Positions 1 through 8,836 of a DNA stretch of 64,000 bases are shown one piece after another (position 1 is the stretch's first letter; each line of letters begins with the position of its first letter). Below the pieces are notes generated by a model. The model saw only the letters and a list, made by a program, of their open reading frames with translations. It did not search any database and had not been told where the DNA came from. Origin of the DNA: Flaviramulus multivorans. Its GTDB lineage: Bacteria; Bacteroidota; Bacteroidia; Flavobacteriales; Flavobacteriaceae. The position numbers and the translations under genes are program-made. The stretch lies in contig NZ_JAKKDV010000002.1 in NCBI RefSeq assembly GCF_021728415.1, positions 702,195-766,194 on the forward strand, in the 5' to 3' direction.

Positions 1-837
1 ACAGGTTCTACTCATATTTTTAAAGAACTTTGGAAACAAATTGGAAATAATATTCATAAGTATAAAACCTATCCAAGAATTGTAGGTGAAACTGGGGGAA
101 AAGATTTTATCGTTGCTCATAAATCAGCAAATGCAAAACAAGTATCAACTGCTATTGTTCGTGGTGCTTTTGAATTTCAAGGACAAAAATGTAGTGCCGC
201 ATCTAGGGCTTACATTCCTAAAAGTTTGTGGGCAGATGTAAAAAAATATGTTGTTGAAGACGTAAAGTCCTTTAAAATGGGATCACCTGAGGATATGAGC
301 AATTTTATAACGGCGGTAATTCATGAAGGTTCGTTTGATAAGTTGGCTAAATATATAGACCAAGCGAAAGCCGATAAAGACGCAGATATTATTGTTGGTG
401 GCGGATATGATAAAAGTAAAGGCTATTTTATTGAGCCTACTGTTATTGTGGCAAAAGACCCAAAATACACGACTATGTGTACGGAGTTATTTGGACCTGT
501 AATTACTATTTACGTTTATGAAGATGACGCTTATACAGAAACTTTAAAACTGGTTGATGAAACGAGCGAATATGCTTTAACGGGTGCTATTCTTTCAGCA
601 GACAGATATGCTATTATACAAGCTACTGAGGCTTTACAAAATGCGGCTGGAAACTTCTATATTAATGATAAGCCAACTGGTGCTGTTGTGGGTCAACAAC
701 CATTTGGAGGTGCCAGAGCATCAGGGACTAACGACAAAGCTGGTAGTGCACAAAACTTATTGCGATGGGTATCTCCAAGAATGATAAAAGAGACTTTCGT
801 AACTCCAACTGATTATCGTTATCCGTTTTTAGGTTAA
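1..837 (+). CDS. pruA: L-glutamate gamma-semialdehyde dehydrogenase (1-pyrroline-5-carboxylate dehydrogenase), 5'-truncated
   Basis: The reading frame is open from base 1, so the N-terminal half of this aldehyde dehydrogenase lies outside the window. It oxidises glutamate semialdehyde to glutamate in proline breakdown. The visible part carries ETGGKDF and then FQGQKCSAASR, where the Cys (codon 190-192) is the family's catalytic thiol, and the C-terminal PFGGARASGTNDKAG segment typical of P5C dehydrogenases. A first internal ATG would exclude the catalytic Cys, so it is not the start. A strong terminator follows. Confidence 0.93.
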   Translation, partial: TGSTHIFKELWKQIGNNIHKYKTYPRIVGETGGKDFIVAHKSANAKQVSTAIVRGAFEFQGQKCSAASRAYIPKSLWADVKKYVVEDVKSFKMGSPEDMSNFITAVIHEGSFDKLAKYIDQAKADKDADIIVGGGYDKSKGYFIEPTVIVAKDPKYTTMCTELFGPVITIYVYEDDAYTETLKLVDETSEYALTGAILSADRYAIIQATEALQNAAGNFYINDKPTGAVVGQQPFGGARASGTNDKAGSAQNLLRWVSPRMIKETFVTPTDYRYPFLG

Positions 838-860
838 GAGTTTTTAAATTATATATTTTA

Positions 861-893
861 AAAAGCTATTTCAAATAAGAAATAGCTTTTTTG
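861..893 (+). terminator. Rho-independent terminator after pruA
   Basis: Twelve-base arms AAAAGCTATTTC and GAAATAGCTTTT around a short loop are followed by a T run. It can serve pruA on + and also the convergent gene ending at 918. Confidence 0.85.
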
Positions 894-917
894 TTTTTGG
901 TATTTACTAGAAGTAAG

Positions 918-1421
918 CTAAACTTCATCATCTCGATGTCCTTTAATATCATCAATACTATCTTTCCGAGATTGGTTTTTATTCTTTTTAATGTCCAGAT
1001 ATAAATACCTCTGTTCAATAATTAAACACAATCCAATTAATAAAAAAATGAGACAAAAAGCGTAAATAACTAAAGTTGCATTAGATATAGCTTCTTCATT
1101 AATTTTGTAAAAAGAATAACCCGTACTAATTGAGAAATAAATTAATAACAGTGAAAAAATAACATTTGATACCCAAATCGGTAAATCTATTGAATGTTGT
1201 TTTTCTTGCTCCTTGTTATAAAATTTCAAAGTCTTAAAATGATAAATAATGCTTAAAACTCCAGCAAAGCAATACGTAAGACTTACGTAAAACGCATAAC
1301 TTAAGGTTGAATTCCTAATAGAAAGCGAAGTGTAAAGTCCTAAAATCATCAAACCTGTTATTACAATACTAGAAACTGAAAGCACTATTTTAAAAACCTT
1401 CTTTAACTTCCTGTGTTTCAT
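918..1421 (-). CDS. Four-helix membrane protein of unknown function
   Basis: I do not recognise this 167-residue protein. It has four predicted hydrophobic segments (about residues 13-30, 42-60, 83-103 and 115-135), short loops and a charged C-terminal tail, so an inner-membrane location is likely. Its ATG overlaps the lipB stop codon (ATGA), so it is probably translationally coupled to lipB as the last gene of a lipoprotein-lipB-membrane protein operon. No enzymatic motif is visible. Confidence 0.7.
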   Translation of the reverse strand: MKHRKLKKVFKIVLSVSSIVITGLMILGLYTSLSIRNSTLSYAFYVSLTYCFAGVLSIIYHFKTLKFYNKEQEKQHSIDLPIWVSNVIFSLLLIYFSISTGYSFYKINEEAISNATLVIYAFCLIFLLIGLCLIIEQRYLYLDIKKNKNQSRKDSIDDIKGHRDDEV

Positions 1422-2116
1422 GCAAATTTAGCATCAAATAGGTTAGAAAAATGCTTTAATAGTTTTTCTTTCACTTCGTTCTCATTAACCTCTTTTTTAG
1501 CCAACTCGACATTTAATGATGTTACGGCTTTACCACGAATACCACAGGGTATAATATTATCAAAATACCCCAAATTAGCATTCACATTAAGGGCAAAACC
1601 ATGCATGGTTACCCAACGACTTGCACGAACACCCATTGCACAAATTTTTCGTGCAAACGGTGTACCAACATCCAACCAGACACCTGTTTCGCCCGGGCTT
1701 CTTGCCGCTTTTAAACCATATTCTGCTAAAGTGAGAATAATCATTTCTTCCAATAAGCGTAAATACTTATGAATGTCAGTAAAAAAATTTTCTAAATCTA
1801 AAATAGGATAGCCCACAATTTGTCCAGGACCATGATAGGTAATATCACCTCCACGATTTATCTTATAAAAGGTTGCACCTTTTTCGGTAAGTTGTTGCTC
1901 GTTTAAAAGTAGGTTCGATACATCGCCACTTTTACCCAAAGTATATACATGAGGATGCTCGACAAACAAAAAATAATTATGGGTTTTTAATCCAGCCTCT
2001 TCACGTCTATTTTTAATTTTAGTATCTACAATGCCTTTAAACAATTGTTCTTGGTAATCCCAAGTTTGTTTATAGTCTTTATAACCTAAATCTTGTATTT
2101 CAATGTTTTTATTCAT
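1418..2116 (-). CDS. lipB: Octanoyl-[ACP]:protein N-octanoyltransferase LipB
   Basis: LipB moves octanoyl groups from acyl carrier protein to lipoyl domains, the first step of lipoate synthesis, in the cytoplasm. The family motifs RGGDITYHGPGQ and GVRASRWVTMHGFALNV, with the essential Lys of KICAMG between them, are all present, and the length (232 aa) is normal. I start at the ATG at 2116 (MNKNIEIQ). A TTG two codons upstream is possible but less likely. The start overlaps the stop of the upstream lipoprotein gene by 8 nt. Confidence 0.95.
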   Translation of the reverse strand: MNKNIEIQDLGYKDYKQTWDYQEQLFKGIVDTKIKNRREEAGLKTHNYFLFVEHPHVYTLGKSGDVSNLLLNEQQLTEKGATFYKINRGGDITYHGPGQIVGYPILDLENFFTDIHKYLRLLEEMIILTLAEYGLKAARSPGETGVWLDVGTPFARKICAMGVRASRWVTMHGFALNVNANLGYFDNIIPCGIRGKAVTSLNVELAKKEVNENEVKEKLLKHFSNLFDAKFA

Positions 2117-2897
2117 TGACAAATTTTACGTCGAAATCCAAAATTTTTGGTTTTTTAATAAAATCTAACCACCTTACTTTATACGTTATTGTTTTCTTAT
2201 CGCCCGAAAGCTCTGCTCCTTCAACGGAAAACGATTTTATCTTCTTTGGGAATGTATATTCTACAATATAATAAGCACTATTAAAATATTCGATAAACTC
2301 GTTGTCTGATTCTTCAAATGTGATTTCTTCTTCAGCGTCACTTACTGAGGTTTTTCTTGAAAAACTAGAATCAGTAAAAACATACTCTACATCGTTTTTT
2401 TCATCAAGCATAAACTTACCAAGTGGAGAGCCCGTTTTCATAGCACTTACTTGATCATTTTGTGCATTCAAACTTTTTGCTTTTTCAATTTTCTCCTGAA
2501 TTCCTTTTAAATCACTAATTGATTTAAAATTAAGCCCAATACCAAAATCAAAAACACCTGTGCCTTCATCCATTTTCATTTTCATATACATATCCTTTAC
2601 TGCCTCTAATGCAAGACGTTTATCTTCTGGAAGTGCAGCAACACTATCCTTAAAAGTTTCCATGATTTCACTAAAAACCATCATAGTATCAATTACCTTA
2701 CTCTTTTTTTCTTCTGTAGAGTCAGTTGAATCTTCACCACCCATTGCTACTTTCATTTGTTCCATTGCACTTGCCATATCATAAGTCAACAAAAAATTAC
2801 CGGAACCGTCTTCATTAAATACAATACTTTCTTTTACGGTACAACTTGTTAAGCTTAATACAAATAGTACCAAAATCCGTAACAGAATTTTGTTCAT
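2109..2897 (-). CDS. Lipoprotein of unknown function
   Basis: The protein begins with a signal peptide ending in a lipobox (LTSC, Cys about residue 19), so it is a predicted lipoprotein, followed by a mainly hydrophilic 240-residue domain rich in Lys and Asp/Glu. Bacteroidota genomes carry comparable lipoproteins of unknown role. I cannot assign a function. It is the first gene of an operon with lipB and the four-helix membrane protein, and this neighbourhood does not reveal its job. Confidence 0.75.
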   Translation of the reverse strand: MNKILLRILVLFVLSLTSCTVKESIVFNEDGSGNFLLTYDMASAMEQMKVAMGGEDSTDSTEEKKSKVIDTMMVFSEIMETFKDSVAALPEDKRLALEAVKDMYMKMKMDEGTGVFDFGIGLNFKSISDLKGIQEKIEKAKSLNAQNDQVSAMKTGSPLGKFMLDEKNDVEYVFTDSSFSRKTSVSDAEEEITFEESDNEFIEYFNSAYYIVEYTFPKKIKSFSVEGAELSGDKKTITYKVRWLDFIKKPKILDFDVKFVNE

Positions 2898-2976
2898 TTT
2901 TTTTAATTTAATATTACAGGGTAAAGATACGTTTTATGATAAAAAAATCCTGATAACTTTTAATGTTTTAGTGAAA

Positions 2977-3135
2977 TTAGTTCTTAGGGTTATTCAGTAT
3001 TACTAAGGCTGCGATAACACCAGGAACCCAGCCACATAGCCATAATAAGAAAACAATAAAAATGGAGCCGCAACCTTTATCGATAACAGCTAAAGGCGGG
3101 CAAATGATGGATAATAGAACTCTCCAGAAACTCAT
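2977..3135 (-). CDS. Pmp3/YqaE-family small membrane protein
   Basis: A 52-residue gene. The protein starts MSFWRVLLSI and has the Pmp3/YqaE hallmarks: ICPPLAV in the first helix, a short polar turn with Asp-Lys-Gly-Cys, then a second helix with LWLCGWVPGVIAAL. These small proteins sit in the membrane and are linked to stress and membrane-potential homeostasis in other organisms. It is transcribed alone, with nothing close upstream except a dispersed repeat. Confidence 0.9.
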   Translation of the reverse strand: MSFWRVLLSIICPPLAVIDKGCGSIFIVFLLWLCGWVPGVIAALVILNNPKN

Positions 3136-3221
3136 GTTTTGATTTTTTAATTGATGATTTACATATTTGACGTAAAAGCAGGTTGTTTGTTACACACCTA
3201 CTGCGCTAAGCGCAGGCTTTT

Positions 3222-3307
3222 TGCGTTAGCGATTGAAGCAAACTACCATGTAGTGCGTAAAGCGCGACCTGATTCCTGAACTTGTTTCAGGACAAAGGTT
3301 ACGCCCA
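3222..3307 (+). repeat. Dispersed intergenic repeat, copy 1
   Basis: The sequence starting TTGCGTTAGCGATTGAAGC and ending GGTTACGCCC recurs in inverted orientation at 8104-8173. It contains two small hairpins, CTAC-CAT-GTAG and TCCTGAA...TTCAGGA. The second copy keeps both hairpins with different bases in the arms. A perfect hairpin CTGCGC-TAA-GCGCAG (3201-3215) lies just upstream. Confidence 0.65.
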
Positions 3308-3350
3308 AAAAAATCATAAATCTAAAATCGTAAATCGTAAATCAAATGTT

Positions 3351-3358
3351 TATCTTTG
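3351..3358 (+). promoter_or_regulatory. Candidate -7 promoter element of lysS
   Basis: TATCTTTG fits the Bacteroidota TAnnTTTG element 30 nt before the lysS ATG. No good TTTG lies at the matching -33 distance, so this is only a candidate. Confidence 0.4.
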
Positions 3359-3388
3359 TGCCTTTAAAATTTACACAGTATTTAGACT

Positions 3389-5083
3389 ATGTCGCAATTA
3401 TCAGAACAAGAACTTGTTAGAAGAGAGAAGTTAGCAAAATTACGGGAGTTAGGAATTAATCCGTATCCCGCAGATTTATACCCAGTTAAAGACACATCAA
3501 AATCTATAAAGAATGACTTTAAAGAGGATAAAAAGGTGATTATAGCTGGTCGTTTAATGTCGCGACGCATACAAGGGAATGCTAGTTTTGCAGAATTACA
3601 AGATGCCGATGGACGCATACAAGTGTATTTTAATAGAGATGAAATTTGCAGTGGAGAAGATAAAAGTAAATACAACGATGTTTATAAAAAATTACTGGAT
3701 ATAGGTGATTTTATTGGTATAGAAGGGCATTTGTTTACAACGAAAGTTGGTGAAAAAACCGTAATGGTAAAAGATTTTACCCTATTAAGTAAAGCTTTAA
3801 GACCGCTGCCTTTACCAAAACTAGATGCTGAAGGTAATATACATGATAAGTTTGACGACCCCGAAGCGCGCTATCGCCAACGATATGCTGATTTAGTTGT
3901 CAACCCACACGTTAAAGAAGTGTTTGTAAAGCGTACCAAATTATTTAACGCCATGCGCCAGTTTTTTAATGATGCTGGTTATTTTGAGGTTGAAACACCT
4001 GTTTTACAGCCTATTCCTGGTGGTGCCGCAGCGCGTCCTTTTGTAACGCACCACAATGCTTTGGATATTCCGTTATACATGAGAATTGCAAACGAATTGT
4101 ATTTAAAGCGACTAATTGTTGGTGGTTTTGATGGGGTTTATGAGTTTTCAAAAAACTTCCGTAACGAAGGTATGGATAGAACCCATAACCCTGAGTTTAC
4201 AGCTATGGAAATTTATGTGGCTTACAAAGATTACAACTGGATGATGGATTTTTGCGAGCGTTTACTTGAGCACTGTGCTATAGCCGTTAATGGAAGTACT
4301 AAAGCAACATTTGGTAAACACGAGATAGATTTTAAAGCGCCTTATGCCAGAGTAACTATGGCAGATTCAATAAAACAATTTACTGGATTTGATATCACAG
4401 GAAAAACCGAAGAGGAGATTAGAGCTGCTGCCAAAGGTATGGGTATTGAAGTTGATGATACTATGGGCAAAGGCAAGCTTATTGATGAGATTTTTGGTGA
4501 AAAATGCGAAGGGAACTACATACAACCTACATTTATTACGGACTATCCAAAAGAGATGAGCCCTTTGTGTAAAGAGCATCGAACGAATCCTGAATTAACA
4601 GAGCGTTTTGAGTTGATGGTTTGTGGTAAAGAAATAGCTAATGCATATTCTGAGTTAAACGACCCAATAGACCAACGTGCTCGTTTTGAACATCAATTAA
4701 AACTGGCTGCTAAAGGCGATGATGAAGCTACTGGAACTATTGACTACGATTTTTTACGTGCTTTAGAATATGGTATGCCGCCAACATCTGGAATGGGTAT
4801 AGGCATGGACCGGTTGATTATGTTTTTAACCAACAACCAATCTATACAAGAGGTATTGTTCTTTCCGCAAATGCGTCCAGAAAAGAAACCTTTAGCCATT
4901 AGTGATGATGCCAAAGCAGTTTTAGAAATTCTTAAAAAAGCAGAAAAATTAACGTTGAATGATTTAAAAGCGCAATCTGGTTTATCTAATAAAAAGTGGG
5001 ACAAAACCATCAAGGAATTAACAAAAAATAATTTGGCCAAAGTTGAAAAAACGGATGATGGTTTATTTGTTGAAGTGGTATAA
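3389..5083 (+). CDS. lysS: Lysyl-tRNA synthetase (class II)
   Basis: LysRS charges tRNA-Lys in the cytoplasm. After an N-terminal OB-fold anticodon-binding domain, the class II core shows motif 2 (FRNEGMDRTHNPEFT) and motif 3 (GMGIGMDRLIMFL). The protein is 564 aa, longer than the roughly 500 aa of E. coli LysRS because of a C-terminal extension of about 60 residues that looks like a small winged-helix or HTH domain (LTLNDLKAQSGLSNKKW). As far as I recall this extension is common in Bacteroidota. It is a single-gene unit closed by a terminator. Confidence 0.97.
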   Translation: MSQLSEQELVRREKLAKLRELGINPYPADLYPVKDTSKSIKNDFKEDKKVIIAGRLMSRRIQGNASFAELQDADGRIQVYFNRDEICSGEDKSKYNDVYKKLLDIGDFIGIEGHLFTTKVGEKTVMVKDFTLLSKALRPLPLPKLDAEGNIHDKFDDPEARYRQRYADLVVNPHVKEVFVKRTKLFNAMRQFFNDAGYFEVETPVLQPIPGGAAARPFVTHHNALDIPLYMRIANELYLKRLIVGGFDGVYEFSKNFRNEGMDRTHNPEFTAMEIYVAYKDYNWMMDFCERLLEHCAIAVNGSTKATFGKHEIDFKAPYARVTMADSIKQFTGFDITGKTEEEIRAAAKGMGIEVDDTMGKGKLIDEIFGEKCEGNYIQPTFITDYPKEMSPLCKEHRTNPELTERFELMVCGKEIANAYSELNDPIDQRARFEHQLKLAAKGDDEATGTIDYDFLRALEYGMPPTSGMGIGMDRLIMFLTNNQSIQEVLFFPQMRPEKKPLAISDDAKAVLEILKKAEKLTLNDLKAQSGLSNKKWDKTIKELTKNNLAKVEKTDDGLFVEVV

Positions 5084-5106
5084 AAAGATTATAGTATTAA
5101 TTTATA

Positions 5107-5137
5107 AAAGGAATTGCATAAGGCAGTTCCTTTTTTT
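5107..5137. terminator. Terminator between convergent lysS and hydrolase genes
   Basis: GGAATTGC and GCAGTTCC form an 8-bp stem (one G-T pair) followed by TTTTTTT. The last bases overlap the stop codon of the minus-strand hydrolase gene. Confidence 0.8.
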
Positions 5138-5960
5138 AGTTTAAAATGTTATCAATTTCATCATGATAAGTTTCATAACTAATCAAATTATTATGACCAC
5201 CGCCTTCAATAATTATAAAATTTGTTGAAGATTTTGGTGATACTTCAAATAGTTTTTTTGCAGAATCATAAGGTACAATCTGGTCGTTTGTACCATGAAG
5301 CATGGTTATTGGGCAACTTACTTTACCAATAAATTGATAAGTTGGAAATTTATATTTCAATAATAATTTTACAGGAACAATAGGGAATCTAGATTTTCCA
5401 ACATTCACCATACTATAATAAGGCGTTTCTAAAACGAGTTGTTTGGGCTTGTTTTTTGATGCTAAATAAGTAGCCATACAAGTGCCTAAAGAACGTCCAT
5501 AAAGCGTAATATCCTTTTCATTATAGTTTTGTAACAAATAGCTGTAAAAAAGATCTGCATCTGAATAAAACACAGCTTCACTCAATGCGCCTGTACTTTT
5601 TCCGTAGGTTCGATAATCCATAATCAGTACATCATATTGTTTTTCAACAAAATATTCAGCAATGGTTCCCCAACGAGATAAATTACCGGCGTTTCCATGA
5701 AAGTATAGAATAACACCTTTGGGGTTTTCACTTTTAAAATGAAGCGCATTTAGTTTGGCTCCATCTTCTGCCTTTAAATTAATTTCTTCAAAATTCTGCT
5801 TAAAGTTAAAGGCGTAATCTTGTTCTAAAACCGTAGGTAAAAACAATATTTTTTCCTGTAAAAAGTATAGCGATGCAGTAATCATAAGACAAATACTTAA
5901 TAAAATTAAAACTAATTTTTTAAGCGTTGGTTTTAGTAGGTTTAGAGGTGTGTTTGACAT
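5136..5960 (-). CDS. Membrane-anchored alpha/beta hydrolase (Bem46-like), second of a pair
   Basis: A single N-terminal membrane helix (about residues 15-35) is followed by an alpha/beta-hydrolase fold. HGNAGN forms the oxyanion loop, GRSLGT holds the nucleophile (Ser157), HGTNDQIVPY supplies the Asp and GGGHNN the His. Proteins of this type act as esterases or lipases at the membrane, with unknown substrates. The gene start overlaps the preceding paralogue by 41 nt, so the two form one transcription unit and probably arose by tandem duplication. Confidence 0.88.
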   Translation of the reverse strand: MSNTPLNLLKPTLKKLVLILLSICLMITASLYFLQEKILFLPTVLEQDYAFNFKQNFEEINLKAEDGAKLNALHFKSENPKGVILYFHGNAGNLSRWGTIAEYFVEKQYDVLIMDYRTYGKSTGALSEAVFYSDADLFYSYLLQNYNEKDITLYGRSLGTCMATYLASKNKPKQLVLETPYYSMVNVGKSRFPIVPVKLLLKYKFPTYQFIGKVSCPITMLHGTNDQIVPYDSAKKLFEVSPKSSTNFIIIEGGGHNNLISYETYHDEIDNILN

Positions 5961-6798
5961 GAATACTTGTGGTTGATAAATCGATATCTTGTGGCGTTGA
6001 ATTAAGTATGTCGTGAATCATTTTATGATACGATTCAAAATTATTTAGGTTTTTATGTCCTCCGCCAATAACGGTATGTAATTTGGTGCGTTTAGGATTA
6101 ATCTTAGATAATTTCACACTGGTTTTATAAGGTATGAGTGTATCATTAGTTCCATGAATTATATGAATAGGACATTGCACATACCTCAGCCACTTATAAG
6201 TTGGTAAAGGGTATTTAATTAACAACGACAATGGCATAAAAGGTGCGTAACGCGCCGTAACTTTTGTAAGGCTATAATAGGGAGCATCTAGAATCAGCAT
6301 TCTAGGATTATTCATAGATGCCAATTTTGCTGCAAACCCGGAGCCTAAAGAACGCCCATAAAGTATAATTCTATCTTCAGTAGTGAGTTCTTTTATCTTA
6401 TTATAAACTTCTTGCAAATCTCTTTTTATCGCTTTTTGTGAGCGTCTGCCAGTACTTTTCCCAAAGCCTCGGTAATCTACCATAAGCACGTTATAACCAT
6501 GCCTACTAAAATCCACCGCAAACTTCCCCCAACCTTTTATACTTTTCGAGTTTCCTTTTAAATATAAAACAACGCCTTTGCTTTCTCCCTTAGGAAAAAA
6601 GCGAATGCCATTAATTACTGCACCGTCTCTAGTTTCTAAATTGTATTCCTTAAATTCCTGGTTTTCGTAATTAAATTGAAAATCTTTGGGAAGTTTTTCT
6701 GGTTTAAACAGCATATAATCTTGTAAATAGTATAAAGCTATGCTGATAACTATGTATACGACTAAAACTATAATAAGTGTATGTAACCAATATGGCAT
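5920..6798 (-). CDS. Membrane-anchored alpha/beta hydrolase, first of a pair
   Basis: This paralogue of the next gene shares its layout: an N-terminal membrane helix, a hydrolase domain with GRSLGSG (Ser150), HGTNDTLIPY and GGGHKN. The usual HG of the oxyanion loop reads KG here (LKGNSKS), which may change catalysis or substrate, so activity should not be assumed. The C-terminus has an extra Thr/Lys-rich tail of about 20 residues that spans the overlap with the downstream gene. Confidence 0.85.
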   Translation of the reverse strand: MPYWLHTLIIVLVVYIVISIALYYLQDYMLFKPEKLPKDFQFNYENQEFKEYNLETRDGAVINGIRFFPKGESKGVVLYLKGNSKSIKGWGKFAVDFSRHGYNVLMVDYRGFGKSTGRRSQKAIKRDLQEVYNKIKELTTEDRIILYGRSLGSGFAAKLASMNNPRMLILDAPYYSLTKVTARYAPFMPLSLLIKYPLPTYKWLRYVQCPIHIIHGTNDTLIPYKTSVKLSKINPKRTKLHTVIGGGHKNLNNFESYHKMIHDILNSTPQDIDLSTTSIHVKHTSKPTKTNA

Positions 6799-6879
6799 TG
6801 TAAAAACCTTGTTTGAATACTAATATACAACAAATAAAAAATTATTATATTGAATTTAAACTTTGCCTATTTTTGCTCA

Positions 6880-8097
6880 ATGCTAAAAAAGTTATTCTGC
6901 ATTCTTGCCTTTATTTGCGGGCCAATTATACTAGCACAGCAAAAAGACAGCTTGTCTTTTAAAAATGGTGTTGATAATCCAAGTCTTCTCTCAACTCATC
7001 ATTTTGGTATTTTCAGTTCTAGAATTAACTCAAATTTTAAATTTCTTCCTCACAAAAAAACTGTTCTAACCATATCAACTGCTAGTGGCAATAATTTTCA
7101 CCCCTTTGTTGAAGCCTATTTCCCTAAAGACCCAGAAGTAAGGCAACAATTAAGTCAAATTATTTGGCATGACCGTCCTTTTACTTTTATAAATCAAGAA
7201 ACTACCCCGGCCGATTATATGAATATTGTAATTGATGCAGTGATAAAAGAGTTTAGAATAGGTGTAAACATCCCGATAAGCAAAAAACATGAGTTAGGTA
7301 TTACACTTCGTAATTATTTAATTACAAAAGGAAAATACCCATTTTCGTTCTTTACAAGCGACGAAAGCTTAGAATGGTTTCATAGTCATGTAGCGGGTGG
7401 CGAAGACCCTTATGGGAGAAGATACTACGGACTTAATCAGGTTAATTTTGAATATTTAGACCGAAACGGGAATACCCTTAAACTAAACCAAAATGACTTT
7501 TTTATTGGCGGTTTAGAAATTAATCACTTTTATTATCCATCACTTCCTATCAATCAAACCAAAAATATTTATTTCAATTTTGGTAGCCATTTAGGAATTA
7601 ATACTTCAAAATTTAATTCATCTATTGATGTTGGAGTTTCTACAAATGCTATCAAAAAAATAACTTTTAAAAACAATTATGAGTTCAGTTTCGCGGTTGG
7701 GGCCAATATACTTCGCAAAAACCTAATAAATTTTAAAGAGGTAATAGATTTAGGCAACAACAAGTTTTTAGCAACACTAGAATCTAATCTCGAAATAGTC
7801 AAATACACAAAAAAAGGAAACTTCAATGCCATTGGGCTTAACTACCAAATACAATCACGTTACAATAAAAAAGAAGAAGCTGATTATTATAAATTGCTTG
7901 GTAAATGGCGTGAAATAAATGGCGGTTGGCAACACGGGGTTTCTACGCTCTACAAAGCCCAATCCAATTGGAGCCTAATTTACACTTACGGCACACCAAA
8001 CTGGCAGTTGTCAATTTACCTTAAAGAAGACTTCTTAGTTAACAATGCTCCCGACTTTCAAACTGGTATAGGTTTAAAAGTTCCTTTCTCACCATAA
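6880..8097 (+). CDS. Predicted outer-membrane beta-barrel protein of unknown function
   Basis: The start chosen is the ATG at 6880, because it begins directly with a signal peptide (MLKKLFCILAFICGPIILAQ). A TTG start ten codons upstream would put extra residues in front of it. The mature protein is about 385 aa, rich in alternating hydrophobic and aromatic strands, which fits an outer-membrane barrel. No lipobox or peptidoglycan-binding domain is seen. It resembles the DUF3187 type in general character, but I cannot confirm this. It is divergent from the hydrolase pair. Confidence 0.65.
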   Translation: MLKKLFCILAFICGPIILAQQKDSLSFKNGVDNPSLLSTHHFGIFSSRINSNFKFLPHKKTVLTISTASGNNFHPFVEAYFPKDPEVRQQLSQIIWHDRPFTFINQETTPADYMNIVIDAVIKEFRIGVNIPISKKHELGITLRNYLITKGKYPFSFFTSDESLEWFHSHVAGGEDPYGRRYYGLNQVNFEYLDRNGNTLKLNQNDFFIGGLEINHFYYPSLPINQTKNIYFNFGSHLGINTSKFNSSIDVGVSTNAIKKITFKNNYEFSFAVGANILRKNLINFKEVIDLGNNKFLATLESNLEIVKYTKKGNFNAIGLNYQIQSRYNKKEEADYYKLLGKWREINGGWQHGVSTLYKAQSNWSLIYTYGTPNWQLSIYLKEDFLVNNAPDFQTGIGLKVPFSP

Positions 8098-8103
8098 TTT
8101 TTT

Positions 8104-8173
8104 GGGCGTTCCTTAAAACAATTTAAGGTCGGGCTTTCCATGCTACGCGGTAGCTTACTTCAATCCCTAACGC
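8104..8173 (-). repeat. Dispersed intergenic repeat, copy 2
   Basis: Read on the minus strand it matches the repeat at 3222-3307: GCGTTAGGGATTGAAG near one end and AAGGAACGCCC at the other. Its hairpins are GCTAC-CGC-GTAGC and CCTTAAA...TTTAAGG, at the same places as in copy 1 but with different paired bases. Confidence 0.65.
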
Positions 8174-8283
8174 AACAACTCTCTTCTATTAATGTTAATA
8201 TGTAGTTAAAATACTTACCTGCATTAAACCATTTAAAAGTTATCAAGTCAAAAGAGAAATTAAAACAACAAATCCCTAATAAA

Positions 8284-8760
8284 ATGAAAAAACTTATAGT
8301 GATTGCAATCGCCTTAATATCAATTAAAGGTATTGCTCAAGATGAAAAAAAGAAAGCACCAAATCAGCATGAAAGAAGTCAAAAAATGGCAAACCTTACT
8401 GCTGAGGAAATAGCAACACTTCAAACAAAAAAAATGACATTGCATTTAGATTTAAACGAATCTCAGCAAGCAAAAATTCAGAAAATAAATTTAGACAATG
8501 CAACCAAAAGAAAAGCGATGATGGAAGAGCGCAAAGCTAAAAAGGAAAGTGGCGAGTTTAAAAAGCCAACGACTGAAGAGCGTTATAAAATGGAAAATGC
8601 AAAACTAGACCATCAAATTGCTATGAAAGCTAAAATGAAAGAGATACTAAATGAGGAGCAATATGCTAAATGGGAAAAGTCTCAAATGCGTATGGCAAAA
8701 AAAGGTAAAGAGAAAAAAGAAGGCATGAAAAAACGCATGCACGAAAAAAAACAAAATTAG
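8284..8760 (+). CDS. Periplasmic Spy/CpxP-like protein
   Basis: A signal peptide (MKKLIVIAIALISIKGIAQ) leads into about 140 very basic, helical residues. Two LTxxQ-like motifs, LNESQQAKI and LNEEQYAKW, are the marks of the Spy/CpxP family of periplasmic helical chaperone-like proteins. The spacing between the motifs (about 65 residues) also fits. It is a single-gene unit with its own terminator. A role in envelope stress or metal response is family knowledge, not something visible here. Confidence 0.7.
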   Translation: MKKLIVIAIALISIKGIAQDEKKKAPNQHERSQKMANLTAEEIATLQTKKMTLHLDLNESQQAKIQKINLDNATKRKAMMEERKAKKESGEFKKPTTEERYKMENAKLDHQIAMKAKMKEILNEEQYAKWEKSQMRMAKKGKEKKEGMKKRMHEKKQN

Positions 8761-8796
8761 ATTGTTAGTTAGTTGATTGATTATAGTTAGTTAGTT

Positions 8797-8832
8797 TAAA
8801 ACGCATCACGACATATAGTGATGCGTTTTTTT
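8797..8832. terminator. Bidirectional terminator between Spy-like gene and hemL
   Basis: AAAACGCATCAC and GTGATGCGTTTT form a 12-bp stem with T and A tracts on the two sides, suited to both converging genes. The bases just before it (8762-8797) are TTAG/TTGA-type short repeats. Confidence 0.85.
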
Positions 8833-8836
8833 AGTT

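Noticed and set aside
8762..8796. TTAG/TTGA short tandem repeats after the Spy-like gene
   Set aside because: Too short and irregular to be more than low-complexity intergenic sequence.
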